From contig DCHN01000076.1 in assembly GCA_002315995.1 (NCBI GenBank), positions 29,919-52,099 on the forward strand: a stretch of 22,181 nucleotides of DNA, written 5' to 3'. Every line of letters starts with the position of its first letter. Within the stretch, counting starts at the first letter, position 1. The position numbers were made by a program, and so were the translations under genes. Of this stretch, positions 7,259 to 14,804 are shown in pieces. A model generated the notes under the pieces. That model did not search any database, was not told the origin of the DNA, and saw only the letters and a program-made list of their open reading frames with translations. This DNA comes from Bacteroidales bacterium UBA1751. Its GTDB lineage: Bacteria; Bacteroidota; Bacteroidia; Bacteroidales; UBA932.

Positions 7259-10200
7259 CTATTTCACAAAGAAGTCAACAACCTCTTTCATAAGAGCTGC
7301 CTGCTCCTTGCAGCAAGGAATGGTTTCAAACGGGAATCCAAATGCCACAACCTTATAGTTGCCCCTGAATGCCGTAGCACAAGGGACGTTGTTTCCATAA
7401 CGGAAAATGACGTTGGCACCCTGGCCGCAGGCATTTATTCCATCAGGTGACTCAACAGCGTATATTCTGCTGTTGAACTCCTGTGTGAAGTGGTATGACC
7501 CCTTGAAGCCGTACGGATTGCCAGCATACTTCAATGTTCCTGTAACGGTTGCATAATCTGTAAGCCAGCTGTAGTGGAGAACATCCTTTGCAAAGGCCTT
7601 GCCCTCATCGGTTACACTGTAGCTGTCCCAAAGGTCAGTTGCAATGTTGGCGCCTGATACCATTATGTTGCCACCGGCAGATGCATAAGCCCTGATCTTC
7701 TCCTGAAGTGCAACAGGGAAGGTTTCATACTTGTTAGCTACCTTGCCGTTACCCATCATTGTCTGTGCCTGCTTGCCAAGAATAATGTCAACCATAAAGT
7801 AATCCTTCATAATATCATCACTTTGTGCAGCTGCCAATGAAGAGGATGCAAATGAAATTCCAGCATCCAAAAGAGCCTTGCCATGAGCATATACAAAATC
7901 GAATGTGTTGCCGGCAATTACATCATCGGCCTTGTCATCATAACAAGCACCGAAGCCAGCAGAATCATCATCCATCCAAGGAATAACCCTTCTGTACTCA
8001 TACTGACTACCAATGTATGATATATCATATTTGTATGGAACACCAAAATCCTTCCTGTCGTAGAAACCGGCCATTGTTGTATCATTCTGGAAGAAGTATG
8101 GAGCACTCAATCTTGTGAATCCGTTAACCACAAGAGCCATCTTGCGCTCTGTAATGTTCTGCTTCTTTGATGCAATTCCAACAGCAAGAACCTCAGATGG
8201 GAAGCTCTTGCCGCCCTCGTTGAGAGCCTCTACCTTAAATGAGTATATCTTACCCTCCTCAAGCCCCTTGAAATCGAACTCAGGTGAATCAACAACAACT
8301 CCATTGTCAAAAGCATTGTCATTGATACGGGTATATACAATGTACTGTTTAGCAACTGCCGTTGGCTCAAGAGGGTCAATAACAGGTTTCCATGTTAGAT
8401 GTGCGCCACCATCTGCTGTAAGTTCAGCTCTGAAATCAGATACAGGAAGTGGAGTAATAACATACGGAACCTTGTATCTTACACTGAGGAACTTTACCAT
8501 ACCCTTGTAAATTGCACGGCTTACAGTCATCCTGAACTCAGGGTTAAGACCATATTTCAAATCGGCAAAGTTCTGATGGCTGAGGAACTCAAGCAGCATG
8601 GCTGGAACCTCAGGAGTTCTTGACTCTGAGTATGAACGGTCCCAAAGGCCTCTTCTGCTCCAGGCAGGCTCATACAGAGCACGCACGTCCCTGACAATCT
8701 CAGTCTGAACAATATCGGCATATTCACGTCCAAGGAGTCTGTCCTCACCATTTGCATATGTACCCTTGTCGTTTGAATATCGTGTGTAAATAGAGAGTGT
8801 ACCAACAATTGAATCGCTTCTGAATGTACCGGCATCTGTATGGAATGCAAAGGAGAGGTCAAGCGGAATATTGTAACCAGGCATCTTAGGAGCCTTTGAA
8901 GATCCACCAACAAGAGCATTTATCCAACGTCCGCGAGATGTGTAATCATCCTGATAGTCATTGACATTTCCTGTAGAAGAGTAAATTGAATCAACGAATC
9001 CGCTCCACTGAAGCCAGTAACGTGAGCCCTCGGTAAACCTTGGCATTCCACTGGTTACAGCCTCCATTTCGTATGGAAGAACAGAGGTTGAGTTGCGCGC
9101 CATGTTTCCCATTCCGCCGCCGAACTTCACTGCATCGGCAGTCACAACAAATTTCGATGCATTTTTGCTATCGACCAGGTTGGTCAGGAAGACACCTTGC
9201 GAGTCTGAATTTGCGTCAAAGAGGAAGGTTCCAAGGAAGACCCACATTCCTCCTGCCATACGCTGGTTCACTTTGAAACTCTTGCTGCCGCCTTTGAATT
9301 TAACAACATACGTTGCCGCATCGGTGCTGTTTGGCAGTGTGGCGTAAGATACGTAAACGCCGTACTCGCCGCCCTTCTTGAACTTAGGGAGCCAGCAGGC
9401 AACAGATGCATTCCCATTGGAAGCGCCCGCATCCTTGCCATATATCATTTTAGCACTGCGATAGCTTCCCGCCTTGAATGGGTTCTGCCCGAACTCCCAT
9501 ACACGCTGAGAATTGGCAAAGCCTTCAGAGGCACCCTCCTGCCAAGGCTGAAGTGCAGAGACTTCGGTGTAATTGCCGGCATTCTCGCATCCTTCGTATG
9601 ATGGGTTGTTGTCAACTATTACTTCGCACTTGTTGATATCCCTCTCACGCGGAAGAAGCACAACAGCACCTGCATTCTCAAGCATAGGAACAAGGAATGG
9701 AACAACATAGCTCTGGGTGTAAAGATCCTCAACAGTCTCAAGCAGTTTGGCTCTCTGCCACTCCCAACGCTGGAGCTTGTTCTCAAAATAGAAACCGTGA
9801 CTCTGCCACATTCCAATATGCCTACCGTTCAACCCCTTGGTAATTTTATAAGGAAGTTCCTGCTCCTGAACAAGCGGAGTGACTTCACTCTTGCTCTTCT
9901 TTGAAGGGTTATATACCGGCTGATTACCATTTGCATCCAGAGAGCTGTAATATGCGCTCTTCATCTTCTCAATTGGAGCATTGTTTATCCAGATTTCAAT
10001 ATCCTTCCCAGGGAAATATGGGGCCATGATTTCATACATACCCTTAACGGTTTCATCTCTGTAAGGATAGTCGTTCGAGAGGTCTGAAAGGTGTACTCTG
10101 TAAACCTTCTTTACCTTCTGGATCTTTTTGATATATACAGGCACCCTTATTGATGCAAGCGGAGCAAGATACTCCTTCAACTTGGCCGATAGTTCAACCA

Positions 10201-10321
10201 TAGCGGAATCCTGCATTGGATTACCGCTGGTTTTCATTTCAATAAGCGGAGCTGATGCACTTCCATCGTAAACGAATGAAAGTAAAGATACCAAAAGCGC
10301 AATTAAAAATTTCGATTTCAT
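7259..10321 (-). CDS. Secreted N-acetylmuramoyl-L-alanine amidase-like protein with golvesin-like and FN3 domains
   Basis: A 1020-aa exported protein with a signal peptide (about 1-24). The amidase_3-type zinc hydrolase fold is split: first half about 160-230 with a likely ligand His175 (WQSHGFYFE) and Glu195, ending LLPRERD; second half about 485-615 with FAFHTDAG (His494, equivalent to the family SIHAN) and LLEFLSHQN (Glu578, equivalent to the catalytic Glu of VEVGFLSN). Between them (about 240-405) is a beta-rich domain resembling the golvesin/xanthan-lyase binding domain. An FN3 domain follows (about 622-716) and then a C-terminal alpha/beta domain (about 728-1020). Such proteins are often labelled xanthan lyase; the residues favour a zinc amidase acting on peptidoglycan or a related amide. 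Third gene of the operon, 30 bases after dpp11. Confidence 0.82.
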   Translation of the reverse strand: MKSKFLIALLVSLLSFVYDGSASAPLIEMKTSGNPMQDSAMVELSAKLKEYLAPLASIRVPVYIKKIQKVKKVYRVHLSDLSNDYPYRDETVKGMYEIMAPYFPGKDIEIWINNAPIEKMKSAYYSSLDANGNQPVYNPSKKSKSEVTPLVQEQELPYKITKGLNGRHIGMWQSHGFYFENKLQRWEWQRAKLLETVEDLYTQSYVVPFLVPMLENAGAVVLLPRERDINKCEVIVDNNPSYEGCENAGNYTEVSALQPWQEGASEGFANSQRVWEFGQNPFKAGSYRSAKMIYGKDAGASNGNASVACWLPKFKKGGEYGVYVSYATLPNSTDAATYVVKFKGGSKSFKVNQRMAGGMWVFLGTFLFDANSDSQGVFLTNLVDSKNASKFVVTADAVKFGGGMGNMARNSTSVLPYEMEAVTSGMPRFTEGSRYWLQWSGFVDSIYSSTGNVNDYQDDYTSRGRWINALVGGSSKAPKMPGYNIPLDLSFAFHTDAGTFRSDSIVGTLSIYTRYSNDKGTYANGEDRLLGREYADIVQTEIVRDVRALYEPAWSRRGLWDRSYSESRTPEVPAMLLEFLSHQNFADLKYGLNPEFRMTVSRAIYKGMVKFLSVRYKVPYVITPLPVSDFRAELTADGGAHLTWKPVIDPLEPTAVAKQYIVYTRINDNAFDNGVVVDSPEFDFKGLEEGKIYSFKVEALNEGGKSFPSEVLAVGIASKKQNITERKMALVVNGFTRLSAPYFFQNDTTMAGFYDRKDFGVPYKYDISYIGSQYEYRRVIPWMDDDSAGFGACYDDKADDVIAGNTFDFVYAHGKALLDAGISFASSSLAAAQSDDIMKDYFMVDIILGKQAQTMMGNGKVANKYETFPVALQEKIRAYASAGGNIMVSGANIATDLWDSYSVTDEGKAFAKDVLHYSWLTDYATVTGTLKYAGNPYGFKGSYHFTQEFNSRIYAVESPDGINACGQGANVIFRYGNNVPCATAFRGNYKVVAFGFPFETIPCCKEQAALMKEVVDFFVK

Positions 10322-10351
10322 ATTAATGATATTTGTTTAATTTTCAATTAT

Positions 10352-12457
10352 TTACTCTGCAAACTTCATCTCGTTGAAGAGATATTCGGCATGGCCGATC
10401 TCCTTTATTATAAAGAGGATGTAACGCACATCAACGCAGATGTTGCGGCATATCTCAGGGTCAAAGTTATAGTCGCTCATTGTACCCTCCCAAACGCGGT
10501 CAAAGTTTATGCCCAGCAAGTAGCCGTCAGCACTTATTACCGGACTGCCTGAGTTTCCGCCTGAAGTATGGTTTGTTGCAATGAAGCATACAGGCTGGTT
10601 ATCATACCCTCCTTTTGCGTATATATCTCTCAGAGACTGAGGAATATTATAGTCGAAGATATTAGGGTTATCCTTCTGCATAATGCCCTTGAGGGTTGAT
10701 ACTGGAAGGTACTCGATACCATCTGCAGGAGAGAATCCTTTAACCTTTCCATACGCAACTCTGAGTGTACGGTTTGCATCCGGATAGAAGCTCTTTCCGC
10801 TCTCGAATGCCATTTGCCCTCTCATATAGAGCCTGTAGCAGAGGGTAATATCCTTCATAAGCTCATTTTCCTTTTTTCTCAGTTCTCCTCTCCAGCTGTT
10901 AATTACCTTGTACATTTCAAAGGCGGGGTCGTTCTCTATCTTTGCGCTCTCTTTCTCAGTAAGGGAATAAACTATCGACTGGGTGAGGAAAAGGGAGTTA
11001 TTGTAAATTGCATCACACCACTTCTCAACGCCACCATACTTCTGCAACATCTCCTTATAGGCGGCAGGTTTCATTTCATCTGAAACATTTGCATTGAAGA
11101 GTTCGAGAAGTGCCTTGAAGCAATCGCGGTCTATTGGAGCATAATAGTCTTTGTAGAAGGCATCTATCTCAGCGCGCGATGGAAGGCTGGTTGTGAATGA
11201 AGTAGAAGCCACTGATTTTGACTGAACAGCTTTTGCAAAGGAGTATGCGAACTTAGGGAGTTCAATTGCCGCAACAGTTTCAGTTGAGTACTCGTATGCA
11301 AAGTGGTACTTGTTGTACTCTTTGTAGAGTTCATGAAGCTTTTCGGTAACCCCCTCAAACTCGCTGCCCTTTGCCCATTTCTCAAATTCAGCTTCATATT
11401 TCTGCTTCTTTGCAACACTCTTCAGTTTTATAAGGCCTTTTGATTCTCCCTGCCACTTCTTCCAGGCATTTGCCACACTGGCCTTCTTGGCCGAATACTG
11501 AATTCTCACCTTCTGGCTCTGATTCATATACTTGATGAAAATATTGAGCCTTGCTGTTCTGGCCTCAACCTTTGCAGGATCCGATACCTCGGCAACATAC
11601 TTCACCTCATCGGAGATGACATACTCTTTGGTTGAAGCGGGACACCCGTAAATGAATGTAAAATCTCCCTCTTTTGCACCTGCTCTGGATATTGTGAACG
11701 AGCGTTTCGGGGTATATGGAATATTCTCCTCTGAATAGTCTGCTGGCATGTTGTCCTTGCCGGCATATATTCTGAAAATTGAGAAGTCACCTGTATGGCG
11801 CGGCCACATCCAGTTGTCGGTTTCACCGCCGAACTTGCCAATTGATGAAGGAGGTGCAGCTACAAGGCGGATATCTCTGTAAACCCTGAATACAAAGAGA
11901 TAATACTTGTTGCTATAGAAGAGCGCCTCTACCCTGGCAGTAAGACCTTTGTTTTCGGGAGCAAGTCCAACCGCTTTACGTTCTATGATTTTAATATTGT
12001 TCCTTACAATGGAGTCTCTTGCAGCCTCGCCCATAGATGGGTGCCACCCTTTGAGGACTTCATCTGTTACGTCATCCATTCTCTCTAGAAAAGATACCGT
12101 GAGTCCCTTTGCCGGAAGCTCCTCACTCCTGTTCATTGCCCAGAAACCATCTTTCAGGTAGTCGTGCTCAACACTGCTGAGCTTCTGAATATGACTGTAT
12201 CCGCAATGGTGGTTGGTAAAGAGAAGACCCTCATCCGAAACGATTTCACCGGTACAGCCACCACCAAAGAGCACAACAGCATCCTTGAGAGAAGCCTTGT
12301 TTACACTGTAGATATCCTCCGCGCTGAGTTTGAAGCCCTTCTGCTGCATATCCTCTATGCGCTGCGACACAAGCATAGGAAGCCACATTCCCTCGTCCGC
12401 CATAAGCGGCTGAAGTGCTCCTACCGAAAGAATAATTGATAAAAGTAATTTCTTCAT
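10352..12457 (-). CDS. dpp11: Asp/Glu-specific dipeptidyl-peptidase 11 (S46 family)
   Basis: A periplasmic serine exopeptidase that releases dipeptides from oligopeptide N-termini. Seen in 701 aa: signal peptide (1-20, ending LMA), the S46 start DEGMWLP, catalytic His84 in FTNHHCGY, Asp224 as likely triad acid in GGETDNWMWPRHTGDF, a helical middle domain, and the nucleophile Ser636 in GGNSGSPV. In this family the residue 18 after the catalytic Ser decides specificity: Gly in DPP7, Arg in DPP11. Here it is Arg654 (NFDRVWEG), so preference for Asp/Glu at the second position is expected. Length is close to known DPP11 proteins (about 720). The gene follows the glutaminyl cyclase by 12 bases and shares its promoter. 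Confidence 0.92.
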   Translation of the reverse strand: MKKLLLSIILSVGALQPLMADEGMWLPMLVSQRIEDMQQKGFKLSAEDIYSVNKASLKDAVVLFGGGCTGEIVSDEGLLFTNHHCGYSHIQKLSSVEHDYLKDGFWAMNRSEELPAKGLTVSFLERMDDVTDEVLKGWHPSMGEAARDSIVRNNIKIIERKAVGLAPENKGLTARVEALFYSNKYYLFVFRVYRDIRLVAAPPSSIGKFGGETDNWMWPRHTGDFSIFRIYAGKDNMPADYSEENIPYTPKRSFTISRAGAKEGDFTFIYGCPASTKEYVISDEVKYVAEVSDPAKVEARTARLNIFIKYMNQSQKVRIQYSAKKASVANAWKKWQGESKGLIKLKSVAKKQKYEAEFEKWAKGSEFEGVTEKLHELYKEYNKYHFAYEYSTETVAAIELPKFAYSFAKAVQSKSVASTSFTTSLPSRAEIDAFYKDYYAPIDRDCFKALLELFNANVSDEMKPAAYKEMLQKYGGVEKWCDAIYNNSLFLTQSIVYSLTEKESAKIENDPAFEMYKVINSWRGELRKKENELMKDITLCYRLYMRGQMAFESGKSFYPDANRTLRVAYGKVKGFSPADGIEYLPVSTLKGIMQKDNPNIFDYNIPQSLRDIYAKGGYDNQPVCFIATNHTSGGNSGSPVISADGYLLGINFDRVWEGTMSDYNFDPEICRNICVDVRYILFIIKEIGHAEYLFNEMKFAE

Positions 12458-12469
12458 ATTATGACTATG

Positions 12470-13339
12470 TTATTTCTCAACGAGTTCAACCTGGAAAATG
12501 AGAGGCCAGTTCTTGCCGGTAAGGTAGATTTTTCTATCGCTCTGGTTGAAAGCAATACCATTGAGGACATCTGTTCCACTCTTGAAAAGCTCTTTTTTCA
12601 GGAGGCCTTTGCAGTCAATGACTCCCTCCACAAAACCATTCTTGGGGTTGATAATTACAATATTGTCTGTAGTGTAGACATTGGCCCAGATTTTTCCATC
12701 TATCATTTCAAGTTCATTGAGATATTTCACAGGCTTGCCCTTGAAGGTGACCATGACCTTTGACTTGATCTTGAAGCCATTTGGGTCAATGTTGTAAATG
12801 AATGCGGAACCGTCTGACATGAAGAGAGACTTTCCGTCTGTTGTCAGCCCCCACCCTTCATTTTTGTTGTAATATTCGCCCGTTTTCTTGAAGCTTTTGG
12901 CATCAAGTACAAAAACCTTGTGCTCCAGCCAGGTAAGAATATAGATTTTGCCGCTTAGTTCAACCGCGCCCTCCGCAAAGATTTTACTCGGAAATTTCAT
13001 AAGAGAAGTCTCCTTCAGGGTAATGCTTTGGGTGCATTTGCCGGATGACGCATGAGTCTTGGAATTAGAAGAAGAATCTGATGATTTTGAAGCAGAATCT
13101 TTAGATTTTGATACATCAAAAGATAATAACTTGAACTCGGACTTACCATACTGGCCGGCGCTCTCGTAGAGTACTCCGTTCATAAAAAAGAGCCCCTGTG
13201 TGTAAGAGTTCCTGCTATGAGGAAGTTCCCTTACGACTTTTACTTTGTATTGTTTTGGAGCAGAGGCACTTTGAGCAATGAGCCGCTGCTGAGGAAGCAA
13301 CAGGAGAATTGCAATGAAAATATGTAGTATAATGCGCAT
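12470..13339 (-). CDS. Glutaminyl-peptide cyclotransferase (glutamine cyclotransferase family), exported
   Basis: This enzyme converts N-terminal Gln of proteins or peptides to pyroglutamate. The 289-aa product is a beta-propeller of the plant/bacterial glutamine cyclotransferase family: HSRNSYTQGL (41-50), FAEGAVELSGKIYILTW (121-137), EGWGLTTDG, LNELEMIDGKIWAN and VLNGIAF near the C-terminus. An N-terminal signal (1-22) would be cleaved at LIA/QSAS, giving a mature protein that itself starts with Gln, as described for exported Bacteroidota proteins. A Ser/Lys/Asp-rich stretch (77-101, DNA 13037-13111) appears inserted between two blades. First gene of a four-gene minus-strand operon; its start lies 57 bases from the RNase P RNA start on the other strand. 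Confidence 0.9.
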   Translation of the reverse strand: MRIILHIFIAILLLLPQQRLIAQSASAPKQYKVKVVRELPHSRNSYTQGLFFMNGVLYESAGQYGKSEFKLLSFDVSKSKDSASKSSDSSSNSKTHASSGKCTQSITLKETSLMKFPSKIFAEGAVELSGKIYILTWLEHKVFVLDAKSFKKTGEYYNKNEGWGLTTDGKSLFMSDGSAFIYNIDPNGFKIKSKVMVTFKGKPVKYLNELEMIDGKIWANVYTTDNIVIINPKNGFVEGVIDCKGLLKKELFKSGTDVLNGIAFNQSDRKIYLTGKNWPLIFQVELVEK

Positions 13340-13364
13340 TATAGAATCAAAGAGTGATTACCAA

Positions 13365-13372
13365 CAAAGATA
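13365..13372 (-). promoter_or_regulatory. Candidate -7 box of the cyclase operon
   Basis: TATCTTTG on the minus strand matches TAnnTTTG and lies 25 bases before the cyclase ATG. No TTG is found at the expected -33 distance. It is the exact mirror of the rnpB box at 13384-13391. Confidence 0.55.
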
Positions 13373-13383
13373 GGTAAAATTTG

Positions 13384-13391
13384 TATCTTTG
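13384..13391 (+). promoter_or_regulatory. -7 box of the rnpB promoter
   Basis: TATCTTTG matches TAnnTTTG and ends 5 bases before the first base of the P1 stem of RNase P RNA, the expected distance to the transcription start. The -33 element is not evident. Confidence 0.65.
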
Positions 13392-13396
13392 CGCCC

Positions 13397-13767
13397 GGCG
13401 GGCGGTTTCATCGCGCAAAGAAATTTGTGAGGAAAGTCCGGGCAGGATAGAGCTCTCTGCTGTGGAAAGCACAGATAGGTGAAAGCTTATGTCAGGGGTA
13501 ACAGAAAATAACCGCCCAAGAATTCCGTTCTGAAAGGAACGGGGCTGTTCTGAAAAGATCAGATTCTTTGGTAAGGGTGAAAATGTGGGGCAAGAGCCCA
13601 CGTTTGCATGCAGCGATGTATGCGAAGTATTCCTCCAGAGCCTGCAAGGTCATGTATATCAGCATATAAGGGCTGCTCGTCCTTTGCTGAGGGGTAGACT
13701 GCGACAGATAAATGATGAAAGGAAGGGGCATGCGCCCCTTTTACAGAACTCGGCTTATACGCCCGCC
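13397..13767 (+). ncRNA. rnpB: RNase P RNA (bacterial class A)
   Basis: The catalytic RNA that trims tRNA 5' leaders. Seen: the universally conserved GAGGAAAGTCCGGGC near the 5' end (about 13429-13443), an internal AACAGAAAATAACCGCC stretch, GGTAAGGGTGAAA, GGGTAGACTGC, and the 3' signature ACAGAACTCGGCTTATA. The ends were set by the P1 helix: GGCGGGCG (13397-13404) pairs perfectly with CGCCCGCC (13760-13767), giving 371 nt, a normal length. A T-run (13768-13773) follows directly, so P1 also serves as terminator stem. No protein is expected in this stretch. Confidence 0.95.
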
Positions 13768-13774
13768 TTTTTTC
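13760..13774 (+). terminator. T-run terminator of rnpB
   Basis: The 3' strand of the GC-rich P1 helix (13760-13767) is followed by six T residues (13768-13773). The whole RNA is the loop, so this is an inferred terminator. Confidence 0.5.
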
Positions 13775-13777
13775 TTA

Positions 13778-13794
13778 TTGGGGCTGCGCCCCAA
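13778..13794. repeat. Short GC-rich hairpin
   Basis: TTGGGGC, a 3-base loop and GCCCCAA form a perfect 7-bp stem. It lies between the rnpB end and the ZIP gene terminator. No T-run follows on either strand, so it is not a convincing terminator. Confidence 0.5.
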
Positions 13795-13837
13795 ACCCCC
13801 TTGTTCCAAGCGCTCCCGGGCTATACCGTAATGACAC

Positions 13838-13876
13838 AAAAAATAAACGGCCACAAATCACACCCTTTTTGTGGCC
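13838..13876 (-). terminator. Terminator of the ZIP transporter gene (third copy of the palindromic repeat)
   Basis: On the minus strand, GGCCACAAA and TTTGTGGCC (13849-13857 with 13868-13876) form a 9-bp stem with a 10-base loop, followed by GTTTATTTTTT. It begins 18 bases past the ZIP stop codon. The minus strand of 13863-13880 is identical over 18 bases to the plus strand of 5721-5738. Confidence 0.75.
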
Positions 13877-13894
13877 AAATGGAACTCTGTAATG

Positions 13895-14647
13895 TCAGAC
13901 GGCAAGTTCAAGGAAGACCAGCGTAACGAAACCAAGAATCAGGGAGTAGGTGGCAACCTTCTGGTAACCGTGGGCATGAGTTTCTGGAATCATCTCATCG
14001 CTTACAACGTAGAGCATTGCACCACCGGCCATGGAGAGCATCACAGGAAGAAGAATTGAGGAGATTGCGCCAATGCCAAAACCTATCCAAACCCCAATAA
14101 CCTCGAGCAACGCTATCGCAAGTGAAATAAAGAAAGTTCTTAAACGGCTGACTCCTGCAAGCAGCAGGGGTGCAATTACCACCATGCCTTCCGGGATATT
14201 CTGCAGAGCAATACCAAAAGTCACAGCCCAAGCATCGGAGGTTTCGGCGGCATTGAAACCAACTCCTGCCGCAATACCCTCGGGAAGTTTGTGCAACGCA
14301 ATGGCCATTACAAAAAGGAGGACATTGTTCAACGACGAGTTGTGCTTGTGAACATCAGCATCAAAACCGGTAAGCATATGAAGGTGCGGTGTTACAAGGT
14401 CAAGCAGATTGAGAAAAAGCATTCCCAAAATAACACCTGTAAGTATGAGCCACCATCCACTGAGACCGGCCGATTCCGCTGCCGGAACAATTAGACCTAT
14501 TGTTGAGGCCGCAAGCATGACACCAGCGCAATAACCAAGCACGGCATCATTCCATTTGTGCGGCAACGCCTTTACAATGAATCCCAACACGCTACCTATT
14601 ATTGTAGCAATGGCCAGACCGGCCGCACTTATCCAAACCTGTTGCAT
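13895..14647 (-). CDS. ZIP family metal transporter
   Basis: Inner-membrane importer of divalent metal ions such as zinc, iron or manganese. The 250-aa protein has about eight hydrophobic segments. The metal-site helices carry ALHKLPEGIAAG (His119, Glu123) and ALQNIPEGMVV (Asn150, Glu153), the paired motifs of the ZIP family. A variable cytoplasmic loop between the third and fourth helices has several His and Asp residues (about 87-102: PHLHMLTGFDADVHKH), as usual for metal binding. The length is typical of bacterial ZupT-like proteins. It is transcribed alone, diverges from the D-cysteine desulfhydrase gene over 157 bases, and ends at a repeat-derived terminator. The metal specificity cannot be told from sequence. 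Confidence 0.9.
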   Translation of the reverse strand: MQQVWISAAGLAIATIIGSVLGFIVKALPHKWNDAVLGYCAGVMLAASTIGLIVPAAESAGLSGWWLILTGVILGMLFLNLLDLVTPHLHMLTGFDADVHKHNSSLNNVLLFVMAIALHKLPEGIAAGVGFNAAETSDAWAVTFGIALQNIPEGMVVIAPLLLAGVSRLRTFFISLAIALLEVIGVWIGFGIGAISSILLPVMLSMAGGAMLYVVSDEMIPETHAHGYQKVATYSLILGFVTLVFLELAV

Positions 14648-14665
14648 ACTACCAAACCTTGGCGA

Positions 14666-14682
14666 TAGAGTAAATAACTCTA
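14666..14682. promoter_or_regulatory. Dyad in the ZIP gene leader, possible operator
   Basis: TAGAGT, 5 bases, ACTCTA: a perfect 6-bp inverted repeat 19 bases upstream of the ZIP ATG. A metal-regulator operator or a leader hairpin are both possible. No known regulator motif recognised. Confidence 0.3.
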
Positions 14683-14697
14683 CCTCTATAAAGCTGA

Positions 14698-14705
14698 GGC
14701 AAAAA
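14698..14705 (-). promoter_or_regulatory. Candidate -7 box of the ZIP gene
   Basis: TATTTTTG on the minus strand matches TAnnTTTG, about 50 bases before the ATG at 14647. No clear -33 box at the usual spacing. Confidence 0.45.
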
Positions 14706-14713
14706 TAGAAAAT

Positions 14714-14745
14714 TTTGCAGCACGATTGAATTTTTCATACTTTTG
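14714..14745 (+). promoter_or_regulatory. Promoter of the D-cysteine desulfhydrase gene
   Basis: TTTG (14714-14717), a 20-bp spacer and TACTTTTG (14738-14745) match the Bacteroidota consensus. Start expected near 14751, leaving a leader of about 54 bases. Confidence 0.7.
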
Positions 14746-14751
14746 AGTGAG

Positions 14752-14767
14752 TTTTCATAAATGAAAA
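14752..14767. promoter_or_regulatory. Dyad at the predicted start site, possible operator
   Basis: TTTTCAT, AA, ATGAAAA: 7-bp arms centred at the predicted transcription start. The half-site TTTTCATA also occurs at 14732-14739 across the -7 box, 20 bases (two helical turns) upstream. Confidence 0.35.
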
Positions 14768-14804
14768 TCGTATTGGAAAATATAAATCAGAATATATCAA
14801 GACA

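Noticed and set aside
13778..13794. GC-rich hairpin as rnpB or ZIP terminator
   Set aside because: No T-run follows on either strand, and better terminators exist for both genes.
13585..13926. Plus- and minus-strand open frames over 13347-13926
   Set aside because: They lie within RNase P RNA and the terminator region; the RNA explains the sequence.
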